Positions 1 to 5,429 of a stretch of DNA of 13,918 nt are shown in pieces. This DNA is from JALHMQ01 sp020248785. GTDB taxonomy: Bacteria; Pseudomonadota; Gammaproteobacteria; Burkholderiales; Burkholderiaceae_F. The position numbers were made by a program, and so were the translations under genes. Location of the stretch: the NCBI GenBank assembly GCA_046343415.1, contig JBKDNL010000054.1, positions 1-13,918 of the forward strand. The letters run 5' to 3'. Under the pieces are notes generated by a model, which did no database searches, had not been told where the DNA came from, and was given only the letters and a program-made list of their open reading frames with translations. Within the stretch, counting starts at the first letter, position 1, and each line of letters starts with the position of its first letter.

Positions 1-84
1 GCCGTCCAGCCTCATCTTCACCGCACGCCGACGACGCTCGTTGAGCGCATCCACCGGCAACGTTCGGGAGTCGATCTTGTCCAT
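1..84 (-). CDS. IS630-family transposase, N-terminal 28 residues (runs off the edge)
   Basis: An ATG at 84 opens a frame reading leftward through 28 codons to the window edge. The N-terminus starts MDKIDSRTLPVDALNERRRR and continues AVKMRLDG. This closely resembles the start of IS630-type transposases, where a short lead precedes the helix-turn-helix DNA-binding region and the DDE catalytic domain. Only the lead is present, so neither the catalytic triad nor the state of the rest of the gene can be judged. Recognition rests on remembered family N-termini, not on a domain. Its orientation places the inverted repeat of this end between the ATG and the secreted ORF that starts at 240. Confidence 0.7.
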   Translation of the reverse strand, partial: MDKIDSRTLPVDALNERRRRAVKMRLDG

Positions 85-126
85 GCAAAATCTGACTCTA
101 CGGCACTCAATACGTTCAAATGTTTA
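1..126 (-). mobile_element. Left-edge part of an IS630-type insertion sequence
   Basis: The minus strand begins an IS630-like transposase at 84, so the element's end must lie just upstream, between 84 and roughly 130. I place it tentatively at the TA at 125-126. IS630/Tc1-type elements insert at and duplicate a TA, and here that TA forms part of the TAA stop of the neighbouring secreted ORF, as expected if the insertion cut that ORF. The region 85-126 is AT-richer than the genes around it. The other end and the inverted repeat are outside the window, so the boundary is inferred rather than seen. Confidence 0.4.
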
Positions 127-240
127 CTGCCGGATCAATAACCACGCAACGGTCTGCACAACGGGGCGCTGCTGCGCGTGGACTGTAAGCGCGGCGCTCA
201 GGACCACGGCCGTCAGCGGTCGGAGCAAGGTCTTTCTCAT
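124..240 (-). pseudogene. Short secreted ORF, probably truncated by the adjacent IS
   Basis: An ATG at 240 follows a good ribosome binding site (GGGAGG, about six bases upstream) and encodes 38 residues. The N-terminus is a classical Sec signal peptide: Met-Arg-Lys, a hydrophobic core (LTAVVLSAALTV) and a HAQ cleavage site near residue 23. Only about 15 mature residues follow before TAA, too few for a normal exported protein. The stop lies where the IS630-like element is expected to begin, so this is best read as the 5' stump of a disrupted periplasmic or lipid-exposed protein of unknown family. A genuine tiny secreted peptide is the alternative. The ORF starts 25 bases after the stop of the upstream minus-strand remnant, which suggests a former operon. 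Confidence 0.45.
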
Positions 241-265
241 GGCGCGCCTCCCGGTGTCAGCGATA

Positions 266-421
266 TCAAGGACCCTGCTGCGGTTCAATGTTGAGATCAA
301 GCCCGGAAGTAAGCCGGACCAGTGACGCCATCGCGTGTGCTTCGCGGGCCGACAGTGGTGCGGCGTGCGGCATTTCGGGGCGGTGAACCGCCGCTGCGGC
401 GACGCTGCGGCGTGATTCGGC
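266..421 (-). pseudogene. Possible remnant of a small c-type cytochrome (C-terminal part)
   Basis: This minus-strand frame is open for 51 residues between stops at 422-424 and 266-268. Its middle reads MPHAAPLSAREAHAMASLVR. The pattern resembles the C-terminal end of class I c-type cytochromes, where an axial-ligand Met-Pro is followed by a loop and an amphipathic helix. No CXXCH heme motif is visible upstream in any minus frame. The upstream stretch (ATG at 514) reads through about 30 codons, starting MANRARRIGVAGLAG, and then hits a stop in the same frame. It may therefore be a decayed gene. The resemblance is weak and could be chance in GC-rich DNA. Confidence 0.22.
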
Positions 422-424
422 TCA

Positions 425-660
425 GGGGACGTGCTGCCACGGGGGCAGAGCGCCATGGACAACCATTGGCCCGGCCAGACCCGCGACGCCAATCCGCCTC
501 GCGCGATTCGCCATGAATGATTGCTACTGCGACGCGAAGGTCATCGGTAATTTCGAGCCGTGCGGGTCTCGCTCGCTCGCCGGTGCACCGGGTCCATCCT
601 GGCGTCGATCGAAGCCGCGCGATCGCCGCGGCTCGGCGACCGCCGTCACGGTCGCGCGGT
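425..660. other. Region without a supportable gene
   Basis: Between the cytochrome-like remnant and the aminotransferase promoter I find only short frames with no recognisable motif, no convincing ribosome binding site and no clear third-position codon bias. The minus-strand ATG at 514 opens about 30 codons with a weakly signal-peptide-like start and may be the 5' part of the decayed gene below it. No tRNA, repeat or terminator hairpin stood out. Confidence 0.5.
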
Positions 661-666
661 TGCTTC

Positions 667-672
667 TACAAT
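667..672 (+). promoter_or_regulatory. Putative -10 box of the aminotransferase promoter
   Basis: TACAAT matches the sigma-70 -10 consensus in five of six bases and sits 31 bases before the chosen ATG at 704. Transcription would start near 679 and leave a leader of about 25 bases. The -35 region, around 644-649, is a poor match. The box overlaps the alternative ATG at 671, which argues against that start being used. Confidence 0.4.
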
Positions 673-703
673 GTCCAGCAGTCGTCGGATCAAGCTGACT
701 GCC

Positions 704-1918
704 ATGCCACAACTGTCCCAACGCGCCGCCAGCCTCGGCACCGAGAATGCCTTCGTGGTGCTGGCCGAGGTCGATGCGCTGATCCGCGCCGGCAAAGACG
801 TGATCTCGTTCTGCATCGGCCAGCCGGATTTTGCGACGCCGGTGCACATTCAGGACGCCGCCGTGGCGGCGGTGCGGGGCGGCAAGCACGGCTACACGCC
901 GTCGGCCGGCATCGATGAACTACGCGCCGCCGCGGCCGCGTCGATGAGCGCGTTGCGCGGCATCCCGATCAGTGCCGATGAGGTCGTCGTGGGCGCGGGC
1001 GCCAAGCCGTTCATTGCCTACGCCATGGCCTCGGTCACCGACTACGGCGCTGGCGACGAGGTGATCTTCCCGGTGCCGGGTTTCCCGATCTATGAGTCGC
1101 AGTGCAAGGCGCTGGGGGCGATGCCGGTGGGCCTGCCGTTGCGCGAGTCGCGCAAGTTTGTCTTCGATCCGGACGAGCTCGCGCGCCGCATCACGCCGAA
1201 GACCAGGCTGCTCATCCTGAACACGCCGCACAACCCGACTGGCGGCTTGCTCACGCGCGCCAATCTGGAGGCGATTGCCGAGGTGTTGCGCCGGCATCCG
1301 CAAGTGTGGGTCTATGCCGACGAGATTTACAGCAAGCTCGTCTATGAGGGCGAGTTCACATCGATCGCTGCGCTGCCCGGCATGCAGGAGCGCACCATCA
1401 TCTCCGATGGCGCGTCCAAGACCTATGCGATGACCGGCTGGCGCATCGGCTTCACCGCCAACAAGACGCTGGCGCCGGTGTTCACGCGCTGGATCACCAA
1501 CACCGAAAGCTGCGCCACGCAGGTGAGCCAATGGGCTGCGCTGCAGGCGCTCACCGGTCCGCAGGCCGAGGCTGACGCGATGCGCGAGCGATTCCGCGCG
1601 CGGCGCGATCTCATCGTGCGGCTGCTCAACGATGTGCCAGGGTTTTCCTGCGCCTCTCCGGGCGGCGCTTTCTACGCCTGGCCAAATGTGAACGAGGCCT
1701 GTACGCTGATTTGCGCCAAGGACTCGGAGGAGTTGCGCAAGCGGCTGCTGCACGAAGCGGGCGTGGCGGTGCTGGCCGACATCCACTTCGGGCCGCGTGT
1801 CGAAGGCGACGGCCAGCACATCCGCTTCTCCTACGCGGCGAGTGAAAGCGCCATCGAGGCCGGCGTGGACCGCATCGCCGAGTTCGTGAAGAAGAACATC
1901 CGGCCCCCACGCAAGTAG
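704..1918 (+). CDS. Pyridoxal-phosphate-dependent aminotransferase, class I/II (404 aa)
   Basis: This is a fold-type I aminotransferase of the aspartate/aromatic/alanine group, which transfers an amino group between an amino acid and a 2-oxoacid in the cytoplasm. The active-site elements are all present. An N-terminal FCIGQPDFATP segment is at 36-46 and a YTPSAGIDELR substrate loop at 64-74. NPTG, whose Asn177 binds PLP, is followed by YADEIYSK with Asp206. The Schiff-base lysine Lys239 lies in SDGASKTYAMTGWR, and Arg374 in HIRFSY binds the substrate carboxylate. The length is normal for the family. I chose 704 because homology-like sequence begins at MPQLSQRAASL and a -10 box overlaps the upstream ATG at 671. 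No strong Shine-Dalgarno precedes 704. Substrate specificity cannot be read from the sequence. The LUD gene follows after 13 bases, so the two are probably cotranscribed. Confidence 0.93.
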   Translation: MPQLSQRAASLGTENAFVVLAEVDALIRAGKDVISFCIGQPDFATPVHIQDAAVAAVRGGKHGYTPSAGIDELRAAAAASMSALRGIPISADEVVVGAGAKPFIAYAMASVTDYGAGDEVIFPVPGFPIYESQCKALGAMPVGLPLRESRKFVFDPDELARRITPKTRLLILNTPHNPTGGLLTRANLEAIAEVLRRHPQVWVYADEIYSKLVYEGEFTSIAALPGMQERTIISDGASKTYAMTGWRIGFTANKTLAPVFTRWITNTESCATQVSQWAALQALTGPQAEADAMRERFRARRDLIVRLLNDVPGFSCASPGGAFYAWPNVNEACTLICAKDSEELRKRLLHEAGVAVLADIHFGPRVEGDGQHIRFSYAASESAIEAGVDRIAEFVKKNIRPPRK

Positions 1919-1931
1919 CGGCACAAGAACC

Positions 1932-2627
1932 ATGAACTTCGATACCAGCAAGGCGCGCGCGGCGATCTTCAATCGTATTCGCCAGCACCAGAAGCGCGGC
2001 GCGGGACCGTCCCCTGACGAGCGGGCCGGCGTCGAGGCGTACCTGCGCGAGCATCCCCGCGGGCCGCAGCCGGCGATCAGCGGCGACCTGAAGATCCGCT
2101 CTCGAGCGATGAGCGAACGCATGTCGAGCACCGTGGACGAGGTGCCGCGGCGCGCCGACGCGCCCGCCGCGATTGCGCGCTACCTGCAGGCGCGAAACCT
2201 GGGCACGAAGGCCGTCATCTGGCCTCTGCTTGCTGATCTGGACTGGGGCGGTGCCGGCTTGCAGGTGCAGGCCCGGCCGCCGCGGCGCGACGAGTCGATG
2301 GGGTCGGACAAGATCGGCATCACCGGCTGCTTCTGCGCGCTCGCCGAGACCGGCACGCTGGTGCTGCTCTCGGGCCCGCAGTCCTATGCCTCGACCCACC
2401 TGCTGCCCGAGACGCACGTCGCGCTGGTGCCCGCGTCGCGCATCGTGGCGACAATGGAGGATGCCTTCGCGCTGATGCGAGCCGAACTGGGTGGCGTGCA
2501 GCAGATGATGCCGCGCGCAGTGAACATGGTCTCCGGGCCGTCGCGTACCGGCGATATCGAGCAGACGATCGTGCTGGGCGCGCATGGGCCGTTCCGCGTG
2601 CACCTCGTGGTCCTCGCGGACGAGTAG
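1932..2627 (+). CDS. LUD-domain protein of the LutC/YkgG family (231 aa)
   Basis: The C-terminal half carries the signatures of the LutC/YkgG (LUD) family. These are GITGCFCALAETGTLVLLSG at about 129-148, a VALVPASRIV segment at 163-172, and SGPSRTGDIEQTIVLGAHGP at 201-220. LutC is one of three proteins (LutA, LutB, LutC) forming an iron-sulfur-dependent L-lactate oxidation complex. LutC itself has no Cys cluster, and this protein fits that. The N-terminal 75 residues are polar and less conserved. Neither LutA nor LutB is encoded here; the neighbours are an aminotransferase and an ion transporter, so a lactate role is not supported by context. It may act as an orphan LUD protein of unknown substrate. 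The Shine-Dalgarno is weak. Confidence 0.88.
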   Translation: MNFDTSKARAAIFNRIRQHQKRGAGPSPDERAGVEAYLREHPRGPQPAISGDLKIRSRAMSERMSSTVDEVPRRADAPAAIARYLQARNLGTKAVIWPLLADLDWGGAGLQVQARPPRRDESMGSDKIGITGCFCALAETGTLVLLSGPQSYASTHLLPETHVALVPASRIVATMEDAFALMRAELGGVQQMMPRAVNMVSGPSRTGDIEQTIVLGAHGPFRVHLVVLADE

Positions 2628-2676
2628 TCGCCCGCATGCGGCCACCATCAGAAAAGAACGAACGGGGCAGGGGAGG

Positions 2677-4113
2677 ATGGTCAAGACACCAGGGCGTCGG
2701 CTAGCTCTGGCGCGTCGTGCGCTCGGTTGCGTTGCGTTGCTGCTTGCCAGCGGTCAGGCCGCCGCCGCGACCTTCGACGCGAGCACGCTGAGCCTGGCCT
2801 GGGCGGTGCCCTTCGTGGCGATCCTGCTCGCCATTGCGCTCGGCCCGCTGCTCTTTGCCAACTTCTGGCACAACCACTTTGGCAAGGTCTCGGCGGCTTG
2901 CGCGCTCGCCTTCCTCGTGCCCTTTGCCGTGCTGTTCGGCCCGGGCCAGGCGTTGACGACGGTGCTGCACACGATGGTGGCGGAGTACGTCCCGTTCATC
3001 ATCCTGCTCACTGCGCTGTTCACCGTGACCGGAGGCATCCACATCAAGGGCAACCTGCACGGCACGCCTCTGGTGAACACCGGCATCCTTGCAGCCGGCG
3101 CGGGCATGGCGAGCGTGATGGGGACCACGGGCGCGTCGATGCTGCTGATCCGCCCGCTGCTGCGGGCCAACGACGCACGGCGCCACAAGGTGCACGTGGT
3201 GGTGTTCTTCATCTTCCTGGTGTCGAACATCGGCGGCTCGCTGACCCCGCTGGGCGATCCGCCGCTATTCCTCGGCTTTCTGAAGGGCGTGGACTTCTTC
3301 TGGACCACCAAGCACATGTTCGCCCCGATGCTTGTGTCGACGGTGGTCCTGCTGGTGCTGTTCTTCGCGCTCGACTCCTGGTACTTCAGTCGCAAGGAAG
3401 AGCAGCTTGAGTACGACCCCACGCCCGACTCGCCGCTGCGGCTTGAAGGGCTGGTGAACCTTCTCGTCTTCGGCCCGCTCATCATCCTTGCGGTGCTGGT
3501 CTCCGGCATCTGGAAGCCCGGGGTCGAGTTCAATGTCTTCGGCACGCCGGTGCCTTCGCAGGGCCTGGCGCGCGATGTGGCGCTCATCGTGCTGATCGGG
3601 CTGTCGCTGCGCTTCACGCCAAAGGCGATTCGGCAGGCGAATCACTTCGAGTGGGGCCCGATGAAGGAGGTGGCCAAGCTCTTCGCCGGCATCTTCGTGA
3701 CCATCGTGCCCGTGCTGGCGATCCTGAACGCGGGCAGCAAGGGGGCGTTGGCCCCGCTGGTGGCGCTGGTGACGACCGACGCCGGCCAGCCCGACAGCGT
3801 GATGTACTTCTGGCTCACGGGCGCGTTGTGGAGCTTCCACGCCAACGCGCCGACCTATCTGGTGTTATTCAATCTGGCCGGCGGCGATGCACAGGTGCTG
3901 ATGCATACGCTCACGACGACGCTGGTGGCGATCTCCGCCGGCGCGGTGTTCATGGGGGCCAACACGTACATTGGCAACGCGCCCAACTTCATGGTCAAGG
4001 CGGTGGCCGAGTCGCGTGGCGTGAAGATGCCGAGCTTCTTCGGCTACATGCTCTGGTCGGGTGGCATCCTGCTGCCGCTGTTCGTGCTGCTCACGGTGCT
4101 GTTCTTCCGCTAG
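2677..4113 (+). CDS. NhaD/citrate-type sodium:proton antiporter, IT superfamily (478 aa)
   Basis: This is a polytopic inner-membrane transporter resembling the putative Na+/H+ antiporters of the CitMHS/ArsB-NhaD (ion transporter) superfamily. A cleavable N-terminal signal (Arg-rich start, hydrophobic core, ASGQAAA near residue 30) precedes about a dozen hydrophobic segments. Two symmetry-related re-entrant loops are recognisable: MGTTGASMLL (148-157) with SNIGGSLTPLGDPPLF (183-198) in the first half, and FHANAPTYL with NTYIGNAPNF (429-438) in the second. Gly-Asp-Pro-Pro and the Asn/Thr loops are typical of this superfamily's ion-binding sites. The ATG at 2677 is the only start that gives a signal peptide, but its purine-rich AGGGGAGG directly abuts the ATG, closer than normal. 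Dicarboxylate/citrate transport is an alternative, although neighbouring cation antiporters favour Na+/H+ exchange. Confidence 0.85.
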   Translation: MVKTPGRRLALARRALGCVALLLASGQAAAATFDASTLSLAWAVPFVAILLAIALGPLLFANFWHNHFGKVSAACALAFLVPFAVLFGPGQALTTVLHTMVAEYVPFIILLTALFTVTGGIHIKGNLHGTPLVNTGILAAGAGMASVMGTTGASMLLIRPLLRANDARRHKVHVVVFFIFLVSNIGGSLTPLGDPPLFLGFLKGVDFFWTTKHMFAPMLVSTVVLLVLFFALDSWYFSRKEEQLEYDPTPDSPLRLEGLVNLLVFGPLIILAVLVSGIWKPGVEFNVFGTPVPSQGLARDVALIVLIGLSLRFTPKAIRQANHFEWGPMKEVAKLFAGIFVTIVPVLAILNAGSKGALAPLVALVTTDAGQPDSVMYFWLTGALWSFHANAPTYLVLFNLAGGDAQVLMHTLTTTLVAISAGAVFMGANTYIGNAPNFMVKAVAESRGVKMPSFFGYMLWSGGILLPLFVLLTVLFFR

Positions 4114-4143
4114 CGCGGCGACACGCCACTGGAAGGGGTTTGG

Positions 4144-4166
4144 GCCTCGGGGTTAATCCCCTTGGC
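4144..4166 (+). other. Small hairpin after the NhaD-type gene
   Basis: GGGG (4149-4152) and CCCC (4158-4161) pair around a TTAAT loop, and GCC/GGC at 4144-4146 and 4164-4166 extend the stem across a small internal loop. It starts 31 bases after the stop codon at 4111-4113. No U-run follows, so an intrinsic terminator is doubtful; a 3'-end-stabilising stem is possible. Confidence 0.25.
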
Positions 4167-4194
4167 ACGCTGCAAGGTAACTGCGCGATCATTC

Positions 4195-4215
4195 GCGCCC
4201 AGCCGCCGTGGGCGC
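4195..4215 (+). other. Perfect 7-bp hairpin in the leader of the cation exchanger gene
   Basis: GCGCCCA (4195-4201) and TGGGCGC (4209-4215) are perfect inverted repeats separated by a seven-base loop. They lie about 80 bases before the ATG at 4297, in an otherwise gene-free 183-bp stretch. The stem could be an operator dyad, an RNA structure or a weak terminator. GC-rich DNA yields such stems by chance, so confidence is low. Confidence 0.25.
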
Positions 4216-4296
4216 TGTTCCAGCCCCCGGGACGGCGCGCGTCGTCCACGCGCCGCTCAGCGCGTCGCGAGACGGCTGGTCAAGAATCGTCCACCG

Positions 4297-5358
4297 ATGA
4301 ACCTGCTGTTGTTTCTTGCCGGCCTGGTCGCACTCGTGGCCGGCGCCTCGCTCCTGGTGCGCGGGGCCTCCGCACTCGCGCTGTCCTTCGGCGTGTCCCC
4401 GCTGGTGGTGGGCCTGACCATCGTTGCCTTCGGCACCTCGTCGCCGGAGGTGGCCGTGTCGGTCGGCGCAGCGCTCGACGGCAAGACCGACATTGCAGTC
4501 GGCAATGTGGTCGGCAGCAACATCTTCAACGTCCTTTTCATCCTCGGCGTCAGCGCGCTGATCGTGCCCTTGCTGGTGCACGTGCAACTGATCCGCCAGG
4601 AGGTCCCGATCATGATCGGTGCCTCGTTGCTGCTGTTGGCGCTCGGCTTCGACGGCGGGTTGTCGCGCCTGAACGCTGCGGTGCTGTTCGGCCTGCTGGT
4701 CGTTTACACCGTGTTCCTGATCCTGCAGTCGCGCCGCCAGACCAAGCAGGCGGCCGCGGCGCTGACGGCCGAATTGCCCGAGCGGATGAGCTGGGACCGC
4801 CACTGGGCAGCGCAGGTCGGGCTGGTCGTGGCAGGGCTGGTGCTGCTCGTCCTGGGATCGGACTGGCTGGTGACGGCCGCCATCGCATTTGCCAAGTCGC
4901 TTGGAGTCAGCGACCTCATCATCGGCCTGACCATCGTTGCGGCCGGGACGTCGATGCCGGAGGTCGCCACGTCCATCACGGCCGCCATCAAGGGCGAGCG
5001 CGACATCGCAGTGGGCAATGTGGTTGGCAGCAACACGTTCAACATCCTCGGCTGCCTTGGCCTGGCGGGCCTGGTGGCGCCGGGTGGCCTGCCGCTGGCG
5101 CCGTCACTGCTGACCTTCGATATCTGGGTCATGCTGGCCGTGGCGCTGGCCTGCCTGCCCGTATTCTTCACCGGTCGCGAGATTGCGCGCTGGGAAGGCG
5201 CGGTCTTCGTTGGTTACTACGTGGCTTACGTGACGTACCTGATCCTGGCCGCGCAGCAGCACGACGCGCTGCCGCTGTTCTCGCTGGTGATGCTGCTGTT
5301 CGTGGTCCCGCTGACGGTCGTCACCCTCATCGCACTCATGATTCGTCGCCAGCGCTGA
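4297..5358 (+). CDS. Calcium/cation antiporter, YrbG-like CaCA family (353 aa)
   Basis: This inner-membrane protein exchanges Ca2+ (or another cation) against Na+ or H+. The two family-defining alpha repeats are nearly identical to each other. The first contains GTSSPEVAVS at 46-55 and GNVVGSNIFN at 69-78. The second contains GTSMPEVATS at 217-226 and GNVVGSNTFN about 23 residues later. Glu51 and Glu222 are the cation-binding acidic residues of the repeats. About ten hydrophobic segments flank a charged cytoplasmic stretch around residues 146-168, and the length matches bacterial YrbG-type proteins. The ATG at 4297 gives the usual N-terminus (MNLLLFLAGLVALVAGASLL). An in-frame upstream extension has no membrane-protein character and is unlikely to be translated. 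No clear Shine-Dalgarno is visible. The gene ends 71 bp before the Mrp operon. Confidence 0.93.
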   Translation: MNLLLFLAGLVALVAGASLLVRGASALALSFGVSPLVVGLTIVAFGTSSPEVAVSVGAALDGKTDIAVGNVVGSNIFNVLFILGVSALIVPLLVHVQLIRQEVPIMIGASLLLLALGFDGGLSRLNAAVLFGLLVVYTVFLILQSRRQTKQAAAALTAELPERMSWDRHWAAQVGLVVAGLVLLVLGSDWLVTAAIAFAKSLGVSDLIIGLTIVAAGTSMPEVATSITAAIKGERDIAVGNVVGSNTFNILGCLGLAGLVAPGGLPLAPSLLTFDIWVMLAVALACLPVFFTGREIARWEGAVFVGYYVAYVTYLILAAQQHDALPLFSLVMLLFVVPLTVVTLIALMIRRQR

Positions 5359-5429
5359 GGGCGCACTGGCTGGGTCGCCGCCCGCCATGTGCCCAGTAAG
5401 CTTGCAACCGCCGCGCATTGTCCCCGTTG

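Noticed and set aside
41..516. Plus-strand frames at 41-325 and 322-516
   Set aside because: They lack a ribosome binding site, domain or normal codon bias, and they oppose the transposase start and the signal-peptide ORF on the minus strand.
560..703. N-terminal extension of the aminotransferase from the in-frame ATG at 560 or 671
   Set aside because: The added residues are Arg/Ser-rich without family similarity, and a TACAAT -10 box overlaps 671, so translation from 704 is more likely.
4162..4296. Upstream extension of the cation exchanger to an in-frame TTG at 4162
   Set aside because: The extra 45 residues are Arg/Pro-rich, unlike the family N-terminus, and contain the hairpin region. 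The ATG at 4297 gives the normal start.
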